Shown: positions 34,846 to 43,632 of the stretch, piece after piece
Numbering within the stretch: the first letter of the stretch is position 1
How the letters are laid out: each line of letters starts with the position of its first letter
Assembly: GCA_023958095.1 (NCBI GenBank)
Contig: JAMLGJ010000022.1
Span: 1-60,585 of the forward strand
Length of the DNA stretch: 60,585 nt
Source of the DNA: Microthrixaceae bacterium
GTDB lineage: Bacteria; Actinomycetota; Acidimicrobiia; Acidimicrobiales; Microtrichaceae
Direction: 5' to 3'
Translations under genes and position numbers: made by a program
The notes under the pieces: model-generated
Seen by the model: the letters and a program-made list of their open reading frames with translations, nothing else
What the model was told of the DNA's origin: nothing
Database searches by the model: none

Positions 34846-34932
34846 CGGAGAGTGAGGGATTCGAACCCTCGGAGGCCTTGCGACCTCAACGGTTTTCGAG
34901 ACCGTCCCATTCGTCCGCTCTGGCAACTCTCC
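34846..34932 (-). tRNA. tRNA-Ser (anticodon CGA)
   Basis: On the minus strand this 87-base gene folds with a 7-bp acceptor stem GGAGAGT/ACTCTCC and a G discriminator. The anticodon stem ACGGT/ACCGT holds the loop CTCGAAA, giving anticodon CGA. The variable arm is long, as in serine tRNAs, and the T-loop GGTTCGAATCC is standard. CCA is not encoded. Confidence 0.93.
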
Positions 34933-34975
34933 GCCCAAGAAGGTAGCGGTCGGCGCCGAGTCGGGAGAAGCGCGC

Positions 34976-35461
34976 TCAACGCCGGGCTGCGAAGAACTCC
35001 TCCAGCAGTCGGGCACTCCGGTCGGCCATGACCCCGCCGAGGGTCGGGAACTCGTGGTTCAGCCGTGGATCCTGACCCAGGTGGTACAGCGAACCCGTGG
35101 CGCCGGCATCGGGGTTCGTGGCCCCGAAGACGACCCCGGCGATGCGCGACGCCCAGGCCGCACCTGCACACATCGGACACGGCTCCAGGGTCACCACCAG
35201 CACGCAGTCGTCGAGGCGCCAACGTCGGAGCTCCGCGGCCGCTCGCCTCAGGGCCAGCACCTCTGCATGGGCGGTCGGGTCCCCGGTGCGCTCACGTTCG
35301 TTGGCCGCCACCGACACCACCGTCGGCCCACCGCCGGCAGCGAGGTGCAACACGGCCGCCCCGATGGGCACCTCGCCCGCCGTTGCGGCCCCGGCGGCGG
35401 CATCGAGGGCCACCGACATCGCCTCGTCGAAGGCCGGTTCGGGGTCGAGGGTGTGGTCCAC
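34976..35461 (-). CDS. tadA: tRNA-specific adenosine deaminase
   Basis: A 161-residue zinc deaminase that converts adenosine 34 to inosine in tRNA-Arg. The active site is H65-A-E67 in DPTAHAEVLALR, with Glu as proton shuttle, and C95/C98 in TLEPCPMCAG. AGEVPIGAAVL and the terminal VMADRSARLLEEFF are also typical of TadA. The GTG at 35461 is preferred to the one at 35491 because CAGAAT lies exactly six bases upstream, matching the leaderless pattern. It follows a tRNA-Ser gene on the same strand and is divergent from the cyclase gene. Confidence 0.9.
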   Translation of the reverse strand: MDHTLDPEPAFDEAMSVALDAAAGAATAGEVPIGAAVLHLAAGGGPTVVSVAANERERTGDPTAHAEVLALRRAAAELRRWRLDDCVLVVTLEPCPMCAGAAWASRIAGVVFGATNPDAGATGSLYHLGQDPRLNHEFPTLGGVMADRSARLLEEFFAARR

Positions 35462-35520
35462 GCAGCAATTCTGGCCGAACCGTGCCACCACACCACGCGA
35501 ATCTCGGCAATGCTGTGACG

Positions 35521-36642
35521 GTGGACCACGACGAACAGGAGGAGCAGCGGGACGAGACCCACGACACCGCCGAGCTGCCGATCGTGGATCCCTCGAAGCC
35601 TCCTCCCGCCATCGCGACCGGCACCCCGCTGACCGATCCGGGTGAGTCGCACACGACGGAGGTCCGGCGCGCAGCCGACCTCTCCGAGATAGTCGGTCTG
35701 TCGAGGCCGCGCTACACCCGCGAGGAACTGCTCGAGAAGGTGGACATCGGGACCACCGACACCCGGCGCTGGTGGCGGGCGATGGGCCTGGTCGAGGTGC
35801 CCGACCGGACCGTCGCGTTCAACGCGGACGACCTGGCCATGGTGAGGGCGCTGGGGGCGGTCCTCGCCGACGGTGACGCCAGCGAGGAGCACGTGTTCCG
35901 CCTCGCCCGGCTGCTGGGGGGATCGATGTCGCGCATCTCCGAGGCCCAGGTCAGCGTCATCGAGGACGTCCTCACCACACTCGAACCCGACCTGGCGATG
36001 GACACCGCCGCTGACCGCTCCGCCGCCCTCGCCAGCGAGCCCGCCGCACCGTTGATCGACCTGTTCGAACAGTCCATGGTCTACGTGTGGCGCCGCCACC
36101 TGTTCGCGGCACTCGGACGCTGGATCGGCGTCGACCCCGACCTGGACTCACAGGCCGTCGGGTTCGTGGACATCTCCGGGTTCTCCCACATGTCCAAGCG
36201 CCTCGACGCCGACGTGCTGGCCGAGATCATCGAGCACTTCGAGTCCGAGGTGGTCGACGTCGTCTCGGCCCACGGCGGCCGCGTGGTGAAGTTCATCGGG
36301 GACGAGGCGTTCTTCGTCGTGGCCGACATCCCGACCGCGGCCGACGCCGCCCTCACGGTGCTCGAGAGGATGAAACAGGGCGACCACCCCGTGGACCTGC
36401 ACGGTGCCATCGCCTACGGGCCGACGGTGACCATCGCGGGGGACGTGTTCGGCAACACGGTGAACCTGGCCAAGCGCCTCACCGACGTGTCGCGCAAGGG
36501 CAGGATCCTCATGCCGCGTCGCGACGCGGAGGCCCTCGAGGACCACGACGAACTGGTCGTGCGCAGGATGAGCCGCACCTTCGACCTGAAGGGTGTCGGC
36601 CGCACCGCGACCGTCACGGTGGCGCGCGGCGAGGACTCCTGA
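35521..36642 (+). CDS. Class III adenylate cyclase with N-terminal regulatory domain
   Basis: A 373-residue cyclase making cAMP (or cGMP) in the cytoplasm. The catalytic domain runs from about residue 205 to the end: VGFVDISGFSHMS with metal Asp217, VVKFIGDEAFFVV with Asp261, and GDVFGNTVNLAKRL. The N-terminal part (SRPRYTREELLEKVDIGTTDTRRWWRAMGL, then NADDLAMVRALGAVLA) resembles the autoinhibitory, pH-sensing domain of mycobacterial Rv1264-type cyclases, including a short helix-turn-helix-like start. AATGCT lies six bases before the GTG at 35521. The Crp-family gene at 56735 is a possible reader of the product. Confidence 0.88.
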   Translation: MDHDEQEEQRDETHDTAELPIVDPSKPPPAIATGTPLTDPGESHTTEVRRAADLSEIVGLSRPRYTREELLEKVDIGTTDTRRWWRAMGLVEVPDRTVAFNADDLAMVRALGAVLADGDASEEHVFRLARLLGGSMSRISEAQVSVIEDVLTTLEPDLAMDTAADRSAALASEPAAPLIDLFEQSMVYVWRRHLFAALGRWIGVDPDLDSQAVGFVDISGFSHMSKRLDADVLAEIIEHFESEVVDVVSAHGGRVVKFIGDEAFFVVADIPTAADAALTVLERMKQGDHPVDLHGAIAYGPTVTIAGDVFGNTVNLAKRLTDVSRKGRILMPRRDAEALEDHDELVVRRMSRTFDLKGVGRTATVTVARGEDS

Positions 36643-36645
36643 GCG

Positions 36646-37254
36646 CTACACCGCCGGCGCGTACAGGACGATCGCGATCCCCTGGTAGCTGCTCGAGAGC
36701 CTGCTGCCGTCAGTCGAGAGCCGGCCGGTCAGCGGCGTTCCGTTGAAGGTCATGTTCACGACCTCGCAGCTCACGGTGCCACCGAAGTCCTGGACCCCGT
36801 AGCCGAGCGAGGAGAGGTCGACGGTGCCGGTGAAGGTGGATCCGTCCACGGCCACCTCGGCGGAGAGGTCGAGCGGCCCCGTCCAGGTCCCGGGACGCAG
36901 TGGCGGGCACTCGTGGATGGTGATCGTGCGCTGGACCTGCGGGTCCGCTGGATGGGTCGCGTCGCCGGGCTGGTCGGCGTTGATGACGCAGTCGCCCACT
37001 GACTCGAAGTGGATGATCCCGTCCGCGAACGAGCATCCGGTGCTGGACGCGTCCAGGGCGAACGACACCGGCAGACCGGACGAGGAGGTCGCGGTGGGTG
37101 TGTACTGCTTGCCCACGTAGCCGATCGACGGCGCGTTGAACGAGATCCCCTTGGGCGTCGTCGGCGTCGGCGCACACGCCGTTCCGAACAGCACCGCGAG
37201 GCTGAGAAGTACCGGAGCCGCCAGGGCGCGACCCCGCGTGCGTGTGTTCGACAT
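36646..37254 (-). CDS. Secreted lipoprotein, unknown function
   Basis: A 202-residue exported protein I cannot assign by function. The lipoprotein signal ends in LFGTAC, followed by a Pro/Thr linker. The mature part begins GISFNAPSIGYVGKQYTPTATSSSGLPVSFALD, which reads like an Ig-like bacterial surface repeat of the type that ends in ITIHECPP. The C-terminal half is beta-rich with two Cys residues. The start at 37254 has AGGGGG upstream, so this mRNA is not leaderless. It lies between the cyclase and a tRNA-Ser gene and is convergent with the cyclase. Confidence 0.7.
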   Translation of the reverse strand: MSNTRTRGRALAAPVLLSLAVLFGTACAPTPTTPKGISFNAPSIGYVGKQYTPTATSSSGLPVSFALDASSTGCSFADGIIHFESVGDCVINADQPGDATHPADPQVQRTITIHECPPLRPGTWTGPLDLSAEVAVDGSTFTGTVDLSSLGYGVQDFGGTVSCEVVNMTFNGTPLTGRLSTDGSRLSSSYQGIAIVLYAPAV

Positions 37255-37274
37255 GTGTTCCCCCTTGTTCCTGT

Positions 37275-37364
<90 letters not shown>

Positions 37365-37414
37365 GAATGGTGCGCAGGCATAATAGCCGCACACGGCGCT
37401 AGGATCAGATGCCA

Positions 37415-37548
37415 GTTCGCGCCCTCGGGTGGCGGCCGGGTCCTGTGCAACCGCAGACCGTGAACCGGGTCAGGGCCGGAAGGCAGCAGCTCTCAGCGGA
37501 TCCTGCGGGGTGCCGCAGATCGCCTGGCCGCCTCCCGAGGGCGCGAAC
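37415..37548 (+). ncRNA. ffs: Signal recognition particle RNA, small bacterial type
   Basis: The core GGGTCAGGGCCGGAAGGCAG and the following AGCAGC are the conserved SRP RNA apical loop that binds Ffh. A long outer stem joins GTTCGCGCCCTCGGG (from 37415) with its complement ending at 37548, with one mismatch further in. It lies just upstream of dnaX, as in many actinobacteria. The outer limits are set by this stem and could be shorter. Confidence 0.88.
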
Positions 37549-37554
37549 GCCGCG

Positions 37555-37560
37555 TAGGAT
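37555..37560 (+). promoter_or_regulatory. -10 element of leaderless dnaX
   Basis: TAGGAT ends six bases before the GTG at 37567, supporting that GTG as the start and transcription from it. It overlaps the region just beyond the SRP RNA. Confidence 0.6.
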
Positions 37561-37566
37561 CGGGGC

Positions 37567-39531
37567 GTGGCCCATCAGTCCCTGTACAGGCGGTACCGAC
37601 CGCGCGACTTCTCGCAGATCAAGGGCCAGCAGCACGTCGTCACGGCGCTGCGCAACGCGGTCGCGGAGGACTCCGCCACCCACGCCTACCTGTTCTCGGG
37701 GCCGAGGGGCACCGGCAAGACCTCGACCGCGCGCATCCTGGCCAAGGCGCTCAACTGCACCTCGCCGGTGAACGGGGAACCGTGCTGTCAGTGCGAGTCC
37801 TGCGTCGCGATGGAGGACGGGACCAGCTTCGACCTGTTCGAGCTCGACGCGGCATCGAACCGGGGAGTCGACTCCGTCCGCGACCTCGTGGAACGCACGA
37901 TGGTCGCCTCACCCGGCCGTACCAAGGTGTACATCCTCGACGAGGTCCACATGCTCACCAAGGAGGCGTCCAACGCCCTCCTCAAGACTCTCGAGGAACC
38001 ACCGGAGCACGTTCGCTTCGTGCTGGCCACCACCGACCCCCAGAAGGTCCTTCCCACGATCCGCAGCCGCACGCAGCACTTCGAGTTCCACCTGCTTCCC
38101 GCCGAGCAGCTGACCGAGCACGTGCGTTGGGTCGTCGCGGACGCGGGCCTCGATGTCGACGAGGCTTCGATCGCCCACGCCGTGCGCCGCGGCAAGGGAT
38201 CGGTGCGCGACACCCTCTCGGCACTGGACCAGGTCGTGGCGGCCGGTGGGGTGGTGGACCGGCCCGAACCCGTCGAGGAGCTCTTCGACGCCCTGGTCGA
38301 AGGGAGCACCGGTGCGGCACTCAAGGCCGTTTCGGAGTCGGTGGCCCAGGGGCACGACCCCCGGGTGCTGTCAGAGGCGTTCGTGGCCGACGTGCGCGAG
38401 GCCTTCCTGCTCGCCATCGGGGCACCCACTCCCCACCTCGTGGAGGACGACGTGCGACGTCTGGGGGACTGGGCCGAGAAGCTCGGCCCGGCCGGACTGT
38501 CCCGCGCCATGGAACGGATCGGTACCGCCCTGGTAGACATGCGCAACGCGGCCGATCCCCGCGTGCCGCTGGAGGTCGCCCTGATCCAGCTCACCGGCAG
38601 CGCACCGGGAGCCGCGGCACAGCCCTCACAGGCACCCGCGGACTCCGTGGTCGCCGATCTCACCGCACGGATCGAACGACTCGAGGCCGCCGCCGGACGT
38701 GAGGAGGGCCCCCGAGGAGAGGGCCCCCGAGGAGAGGGCCCCCGAGGAGAGGGCCCCCGAGGAGAGGGCCCCCGAGGAGAGGGCCCCCGTGGGGAGCCTC
38801 AGCGCGAACGTCCGGCAGCCGCAGCGCGTTCGGCGCTGCAGGACGCGCGGCGCAGCCGCCCCAAGCCACCACCCCCACCACCCAGGCGCTCCCGCTCCAC
38901 GCCCGGGTCCGCTCCGGCGAAACAGTCCTCACCCGCGCCGCAGGAACCGCCGAAGGAGCAAGCGGCACCGAGACCCGATCCTGCGCCTGCACCCGCGCAG
39001 GAACCCGCGCCCGAAGCCGCACCCAGCGCGGAGTCCGCGCCCCGGCTCCCGGACCGGGATGCACTGGTGCTCGCGTTCGGTGACGCCGTGGCCCCCCGGC
39101 TCAAGGGGATCGCCAAGGCGATCTACACACAGGGTCGTTTCGTCGCGGTCGCAGGGGGCAGGGCGGTCTTCGCGGTGGAGAACGAGCCGACGCGCACGCG
39201 GGCCGAGAAGTACCGACGCGATGTGGAGTCGCTCCTCTCGGAGCGTCTGGGCACGGAGGTGCCACTCGAGATCGTCACCGAAGCGGAAGCACCACGCTTC
39301 TCCGCCGCGGACGCGCCGGAGCCCAACGGGTCGTCGCGCGCAGCACAGCCGGGTCCCGACCGGGCCCCCGGGACCTCCCCACAGGTGGAGGAGCCCTCGG
39401 AGAGCGAGGAGCAGATCATGGCGGAGGTGGACCAGCTCGAGGAGGCAGACGTGGTGCACACCGGTGTCGACCGGCTGACCGAGGCGTTCCCCGGTGCCGA
39501 ACTCATCGAGTCGGAGGAGTCCGGACGATGA
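37567..39531 (+). CDS. dnaX: DNA polymerase III subunit gamma/tau
   Basis: A 654-residue clamp-loader subunit. Residues 1-365 are the AAA+ core: YLFSGPRGTGKTSTARIL (Walker A Lys51), a zinc knuckle in NCTSPVNGEPCCQCESC, YILDEVHMLTKEASNALLKTLEEPPEHVRFVLATTD (Walker B and SRC region). After residue ~378 a low-complexity hinge begins with about six copies of the five-residue unit GEGPR, encoded by a 15-bp direct repeat (38701-38790), then Pro/Ala-rich sequence. The tau-like C-terminal domain follows from ALVLAFGDAVAPRLK. It starts the dnaX-ybaB-recR operon. Confidence 0.96.
   Translation: MAHQSLYRRYRPRDFSQIKGQQHVVTALRNAVAEDSATHAYLFSGPRGTGKTSTARILAKALNCTSPVNGEPCCQCESCVAMEDGTSFDLFELDAASNRGVDSVRDLVERTMVASPGRTKVYILDEVHMLTKEASNALLKTLEEPPEHVRFVLATTDPQKVLPTIRSRTQHFEFHLLPAEQLTEHVRWVVADAGLDVDEASIAHAVRRGKGSVRDTLSALDQVVAAGGVVDRPEPVEELFDALVEGSTGAALKAVSESVAQGHDPRVLSEAFVADVREAFLLAIGAPTPHLVEDDVRRLGDWAEKLGPAGLSRAMERIGTALVDMRNAADPRVPLEVALIQLTGSAPGAAAQPSQAPADSVVADLTARIERLEAAAGREEGPRGEGPRGEGPRGEGPRGEGPRGEGPRGEPQRERPAAAARSALQDARRSRPKPPPPPPRRSRSTPGSAPAKQSSPAPQEPPKEQAAPRPDPAPAPAQEPAPEAAPSAESAPRLPDRDALVLAFGDAVAPRLKGIAKAIYTQGRFVAVAGGRAVFAVENEPTRTRAEKYRRDVESLLSERLGTEVPLEIVTEAEAPRFSAADAPEPNGSSRAAQPGPDRAPGTSPQVEEPSESEEQIMAEVDQLEEADVVHTGVDRLTEAFPGAELIESEESGR
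38701..38790 (+). repeat. 15-bp tandem repeat inside dnaX
   Basis: About six nearly perfect copies of GAGGGCCCCCGAGGA in frame, encoding GEGPR units in the hinge between the ATPase core and the tau domain. Its length can be expected to vary between strains by whole repeats without breaking the frame. Confidence 0.9.
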
Positions 39532-39929
39532 GCGAGGAACCCGTCGAGAACCCCTCCGGGGACAGCGATCCGCTCGCTGCGCTCACAGGCGGGGGCGGTC
39601 TCGACCTGGGCGCGATGATGCAGATGGCCCAGGACATGTCGGAGCGGATGGACGACGCCCAGAGCGCCCTTGCGGAGGCCCGCATCGAGGGAAGCGCCGG
39701 AGGTGGGCTCGTGAAGGTGGTGCTCAACGGACACCTCCACCTGCTCTCGGTCGAGATCGACGGCTCCGCGCAGGATCCCGATGACACCTCGGTGGTGGGC
39801 GACCTGGTGCTGGCGGCATGGCGCGACGCCCACGACCAGGTGGCGCGCCTGCAGGCGGAGGCCGACCCCCTCGGGGGCCTCGGCAACCAGTTGGGCGGTG
39901 GCCTCGGTGGGCTGCTGGGCGGGGCCTGA
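39528..39929 (+). CDS. YbaB/EbfC family nucleoid-associated protein
   Basis: A 133-residue small DNA-binding protein. The family core is MMQMAQDMSERMDDAQSALAEARIEGSAGGGLVKVVLNG, followed by a strand pair, and a C-terminal Gly/Leu-rich tail (LGNQLGGGLGGLLGG). The ATG overlaps the dnaX stop (ATGA), and recR follows after three bases, the conserved dnaX-ybaB-recR order. It binds DNA as a dimer; the exact role in recombination is unsettled. Confidence 0.93.
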   Translation: MSEEPVENPSGDSDPLAALTGGGGLDLGAMMQMAQDMSERMDDAQSALAEARIEGSAGGGLVKVVLNGHLHLLSVEIDGSAQDPDDTSVVGDLVLAAWRDAHDQVARLQAEADPLGGLGNQLGGGLGGLLGGA

Positions 39930-39932
39930 GCT

Positions 39933-40550
39933 GTGGCAGGGGCGCAGAGCACCGCTGTCCAGGACCTGATCGACGCGCTCGGTCGGCTCCCGGGGATCGG
40001 CCCGAAGTCGGCCCAGCGCATCGCCTACCACCTGCTCAAGGCGGATGCGGAGGAGAGCCGCCGCCTCGCCGAGGCCGTCCTCACGGCGAAGGAGCGGGTC
40101 GGGTTCTGCCAGCGATGCTTCAACCTGAGCGAGGGTGAGCTCTGCGGGATCTGCGCAGATGACAGGCGCGACCAGCATGTGGTGTGCGTCGTCGAGGAAC
40201 CCCGTGACGTGATCGCAGTGGAACGCACCCGTGAGTTCCGTGGGCGGTACCACGTCCTGGGTGGCGCCATCGACCACCTGCAGGGCATCGGCCCCGACCA
40301 GCTGAAGGTGCGCGAACTGCTCGAGCGGATCGGGACCGAGGGCGTGACCGAGGTGATCATCTGCACGAACCCCAACCTCGAGGGCGAGGCCACGGCCCTC
40401 TACCTGAGCCGTGTACTTGACATGCCCGGTCTCACCGTGAGCCGCATCGCGAGCGGCCTGCCGGTCGGGGGCGACCTGGAGTACGCGGACGAACTGACCC
40501 TCGGGCGGGCGCTCGAGGGACGGAGGACCGTCGAACGATCAGAGGCCTGA
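39933..40550 (+). CDS. recR: Recombination protein RecR
   Basis: A 205-residue RecR, part of the RecFOR route that loads RecA at gaps. The N-terminal helix-hairpin-helix is [21 protein letters not shown]. The zinc finger is [16 protein letters not shown], and the Toprim domain begins [16 protein letters not shown] with its acidic residues. The terminal [29 protein letters not shown] is typical. The GTG at 39933 follows ybaB by three bases. Confidence 0.96.
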   Translation: MAGAQSTAVQDLIDALGRLPGIGPKSAQRIAYHLLKADAEESRRLAEAVLTAKERVGFCQRCFNLSEGELCGICADDRRDQHVVCVVEEPRDVIAVERTREFRGRYHVLGGAIDHLQGIGPDQLKVRELLERIGTEGVTEVIICTNPNLEGEATALYLSRVLDMPGLTVSRIASGLPVGGDLEYADELTLGRALEGRRTVERSEA

Positions 40551-40562
40551 TGGGCCCCGGCT

Positions 40563-40600
40563 GTCAGGCCGAGGCCCTGCTGTCAGGCGAAGGCCCTGAG
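40563..40600 (-). repeat. 19-bp tandem duplication spanning the thiolase stop
   Basis: Two adjacent 19-base copies, on the minus strand CAGGGCCTTCGCCTGACAG and CAGGGCCTCGGCCTGACAG, match at 17 of 19 positions. The first contains the thiolase stop codon, so a second in-register TGA lies just downstream. Confidence 0.75.
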
Positions 40601-41767
40601 GATCAGCGCCTCGCCCTGGCCACCACCGCCGCAGAGGGCAGCGGCACCGGTGCCACCACCGCGACGCCGGAGCTCGTTGACCAGCGTGAGGCTGATGCGG
40701 GCACCGGATGCGCCGAGGGGGTGGCCGATCGAGATGGCGCCGCCGTTGACGTTGGTCACCTCGTCGGTGATGCCCAGGTCCTGCATCGACGCGACACCGA
40801 CCGCGGCGAAGGCCTCGTTGAGCTCGTAGAGGTCGATCTCGGACTGGGAGATGCCCGACGACTCCAGGGCGGCCTTGATCGCACGGCTCGGCTGGGTGAG
40901 CAGCGAGGCGTCGGGGCCGGCGACCTGGCCGCTGGCGAGAACCTCGGCGATGGGCGTGGCACCGAGACGATCGGCCGCCTCCTTGGAGCACACGATCACC
41001 GCAGCCGCCCCGTCGGAGATCTGCGAGGCGTTCCCGGCAGTGATGTTGCCGGCCTTGTCGAAAGCGGGTCGCAGCCCGGCGAGGGACTCCACGGTGGTAC
41101 CGGCGCGCACGCCCTCGTCCTCCTCGAAGAGGATCGGGTCACCCTTGCGCTGGGGGATGTCGACCTTGACGATCTCCTGGTCGAAGAAGCCGTCCTTCTG
41201 GCCCCGCACGGCCCGCTCGTGGGAGTTGGCCGCCACCTCGTCCTGGGCCTCGCGGGGCAGCCCGGCCGAAGCCGCGTACTTCTCGGTCCCGGCACCCATG
41301 GCGCACTGGTCGAAGGCGCAGAAGAGACCGTCGTACATCATCGAGTCGACCACCGTCTTGTCCCCGAGGCGCATGCCCGAGCGGGCGTCGGGGAGCAGGT
41401 AGGGAGCATTGGTCATCGACTCCATGCCACCGGCCACGACCACGTCGGCCTGGCCGGACTGGATGATCAGGTCGGCGAGGGCGATGGCGTTCATGCCCGA
41501 CAGGCAGACCTTGTTGATGGTCGTGGCGGGCACGTCCATGCTGATGCCCGCGTTGACCGCCGCCTGTCGCGCCGTGATCTGGCCGGCGCCCGCCTGCAGC
41601 ACGTGGCCCATGAACACGTAGTCCACGGCGTCGGCCCCGATCCCCGCGCGCTCGAGCGCGCCCTTGATCGCGATTCCGCCCAGATCCGTGGCGGCGAAGC
41701 CTGAGAGGCTCCCGGACATCTTGCCGAAGGGGGTGCGTGCGCCCCCGATGATCACTGCACCAGCCAT
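40583..41767 (-). CDS. Acetyl-CoA C-acetyltransferase (thiolase)
   Basis: A 394-residue biosynthetic-type thiolase that joins two acetyl-CoA or, in reverse, cleaves acetoacetyl-CoA. Catalytic Cys88 lies in INKVCLSGMNAI, the His in NGGAISIGHPLGASGARI, and the second Cys in AALCGGGGQGEA. Length is normal. The start at 41767 has AAGGGG upstream. With ccr and the epimerase 3-5 kb away it can supply acetoacetyl-CoA to the ethylmalonyl-CoA pathway, though it is not in their operon. Its stop is copied by a short tandem duplication. Confidence 0.94.
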   Translation of the reverse strand: MAGAVIIGGARTPFGKMSGSLSGFAATDLGGIAIKGALERAGIGADAVDYVFMGHVLQAGAGQITARQAAVNAGISMDVPATTINKVCLSGMNAIALADLIIQSGQADVVVAGGMESMTNAPYLLPDARSGMRLGDKTVVDSMMYDGLFCAFDQCAMGAGTEKYAASAGLPREAQDEVAANSHERAVRGQKDGFFDQEIVKVDIPQRKGDPILFEEDEGVRAGTTVESLAGLRPAFDKAGNITAGNASQISDGAAAVIVCSKEAADRLGATPIAEVLASGQVAGPDASLLTQPSRAIKAALESSGISQSEIDLYELNEAFAAVGVASMQDLGITDEVTNVNGGAISIGHPLGASGARISLTLVNELRRRGGGTGAAALCGGGGQGEALILRAFA

Positions 41768-41893
41768 GACTACCCCTTGTGCGTCTCGTGGTGCACACAG
41801 GGTAATGCGCAGTGCGCCCGGCGATCGAAGTCGTGGTGGTCGGCCGGCGAGCTCGAGGAGCCTCCGCATGGACGGGGTGCTCCGCGCTCCCCG

Positions 41894-42367
41894 TCATCCG
41901 AGTGAGTCGAGCAGGTCCCCGGCCTGGCTGCGGAAGCGGCGCAGCTCATCGCGGTGCAGCCTCGTCAGGCGCTCCAGGCGAGCCTCGCCGTCCTCGGTGA
42001 TGGATGCGAGTTGGCGGCGATGGTCGGTCTCATCGGTGTGCAGTTCCACCAGGCCGGCGGACTCGGCACGACGCAGCAGTTCGAGGGTGGAGTTGGGCCG
42101 CAGCTGCAGCTGTCGGGACAGCTCGGTGACTGTCGGAGCAGCCGGTGACGCCCTGATGGCCAGCAGGAGCTGGTGCTGGTTCGGGGTGAGCGACTCGGCG
42201 CGGGCCGCCTCCTCGGAGAAGCGGAGGAACACGCGCAGTGCGTGGCGGAACTCAGCCAGGGCCCGATAGTCGGAATCGTCGAGCGGGGGGTCCGGCACCC
42301 TCGGTACGGGGGGCCCGGTACCGACCCCATCGGGCTCGTTGGTGGCGTCTTGGGGCACTGTGGTCAC
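41894..42367 (-). CDS. MarR-family transcriptional regulator
   Basis: A 157-residue winged-helix regulator. The DNA-binding part is PTVTELSRQLQLRPNSTLELLRRAESAGLVELHTDETDHRRQLASITEDG, with the wing Asp-x-Arg motif present as DHRRQ. An N-terminal stretch rich in Pro/Asp precedes the first helix. The GTG at 42367 overlaps the chloride channel stop (GTGA), so the two are one operon, and the long palindrome over the channel start is its probable operator. The ligand is unknown; a link to halide or acid stress is an inference from its partner. Confidence 0.88.
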   Translation of the reverse strand: MTTVPQDATNEPDGVGTGPPVPRVPDPPLDDSDYRALAEFRHALRVFLRFSEEAARAESLTPNQHQLLLAIRASPAAPTVTELSRQLQLRPNSTLELLRRAESAGLVELHTDETDHRRQLASITEDGEARLERLTRLHRDELRRFRSQAGDLLDSLG

Positions 42368-43632
42368 TCCCGAGAGGCGCGCGGGTGCTGGTCCCCGGAA
42401 CGTTGGTCGCGGGAGCGTTGGGACTCGATCACCGCGATGCGCCTCGTCAACACGAGCGCGACGATCGATGCGATGAGTGTCGTGGGCAGCATCGCCAGAC
42501 CCGACATCCCCGCCACCACCAGGGGCGCCCCCAGGGGCGTCTTCATCACACCGGCCACCGACGCGGCCATGACCGCGGTGACCAGAACGGTGTTCGACGA
42601 CCACGGAAGGTGGTTCGCCATGAGCTGACCCGCGGCGGCTCCGCAGAAGAACAACGGGATGATGAATCCCCCTTTCCAGCGACCGGCGAGGCACGCGGCG
42701 GCGCCCGTCAGCTTCGCCACGAGCGCGACCATCAACGCGGAGGTCGCCAGCCCCGGCACGACGAGGTCCGGCAGCTGGCCCTCGCCGAAGGTGAGCGCGT
42801 AGGGGCTCCACCATCCCAGCGCAGCCATCACCACCGCACCGAGGACCGGCAGGATCCACACCGGAACGCGCCTGGTAGCCCACTTGAGTGCCGAGACGAG
42901 CGCTGCGAACGCGCCCGCGATGGCTGCACCGGCGGCGCCGGCGAGCACCGCTGCCCACAGGTCCTCGGGGCGGACCACCCCCACCGGTTCGAACGACCAC
43001 ACCGGCCGCATCCCCAGCCGCGTGCCGGTGACGAACACCGCATAGCCACAGAGCCCGCCGACGAGGGCCGGCAGCAGTGCCTCGTAGTACTCGAGACCCC
43101 TGCGGTGCAACACCTCCAGTGCGAACACCGTGGCGCCGGCCGGTGTGCCGAACAGCACCGTGAAACCCGCTGCCATTCCGACGATCGTCAGCACCCGCAC
43201 ATCGGGTTGGGGCATCCGGAGTCGACGCGCCACCCAGGTGCCCAGGGTGCCGCAGGTCTGCACGAGTGGCGCCTCGGGCCCGAGCGTGGAACCCACCGAG
43301 ACCCCGAGCAGCGAGAGCGGGACGAGTGCCCTGTCTCCCTTGTCCGTGCTCGCCCTGCCGAGGACGTGGATGTTGTCGACCAACAACTCCACATTGCCCC
43401 CGGGGCCCAACCAGCGGGTCACCCCTGCGATGACAAGACCGGTGCCCACCAGCAGGACCGTCTGGGTCGTCATCGCGTTGTTCCCGGGCCACAGCCAGTG
43501 CTGCAACAGGTGGAGCGCACCCAGGTACAGCGCCCCGATCGCCCCCGCGGCGACACCCACCATCACCAGCGGCGCGTGCCGGCGGATGTCGGGGTGCTCG
43601 ATGAGCACGTCGGCCAGCGGGGTCGTCACCAT
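42364..43632 (-). CDS. ClC-family chloride channel or antiporter
   Basis: A 422-residue ClC membrane protein with about twelve hydrophobic segments. The ion-path motifs are GSTLGPEAPLVQTCGTLG, with the gating Glu, and KGGFIIPLFFCGAAAGQL, matching GxFxP. These fit chloride-type ClC rather than the fluoride clade, which has altered pore motifs. The ATG at 43632 is given; a GTG one codon further (43629) lies exactly six bases after TACGAT and may be the real start. Start and promoter both lie within the palindrome 43624-43660. It is cotranscribed with the MarR gene. Confidence 0.9.
   Translation of the reverse strand: MVTTPLADVLIEHPDIRRHAPLVMVGVAAGAIGALYLGALHLLQHWLWPGNNAMTTQTVLLVGTGLVIAGVTRWLGPGGNVELLVDNIHVLGRASTDKGDRALVPLSLLGVSVGSTLGPEAPLVQTCGTLGTWVARRLRMPQPDVRVLTIVGMAAGFTVLFGTPAGATVFALEVLHRRGLEYYEALLPALVGGLCGYAVFVTGTRLGMRPVWSFEPVGVVRPEDLWAAVLAGAAGAAIAGAFAALVSALKWATRRVPVWILPVLGAVVMAALGWWSPYALTFGEGQLPDLVVPGLATSALMVALVAKLTGAAACLAGRWKGGFIIPLFFCGAAAGQLMANHLPWSSNTVLVTAVMAASVAGVMKTPLGAPLVVAGMSGLAMLPTTLIASIVALVLTRRIAVIESQRSRDQRSGDQHPRASRE

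Noticed and set aside
35521..36642. Cyclase as part of an anti-phage CBASS or Pycsar system
   Set aside because: It is a class III cyclase with a mycobacterial-type regulatory domain and has no effector gene beside it; the neighbours are tadA, a lipoprotein and tRNAs.
38701..38790. Possible CRISPR-like array
   Set aside because: The 15-bp units are contiguous without spacers and lie in frame within dnaX. They are a coding tandem repeat. No CRISPR array or cas gene was seen anywhere in the window.
42364..43632. Fluoride-type ClC antiporter
   Set aside because: The pore motifs GSTLGPEAPL and GGFIIPLF are of the chloride type rather than the changed motifs of the fluoride clade.
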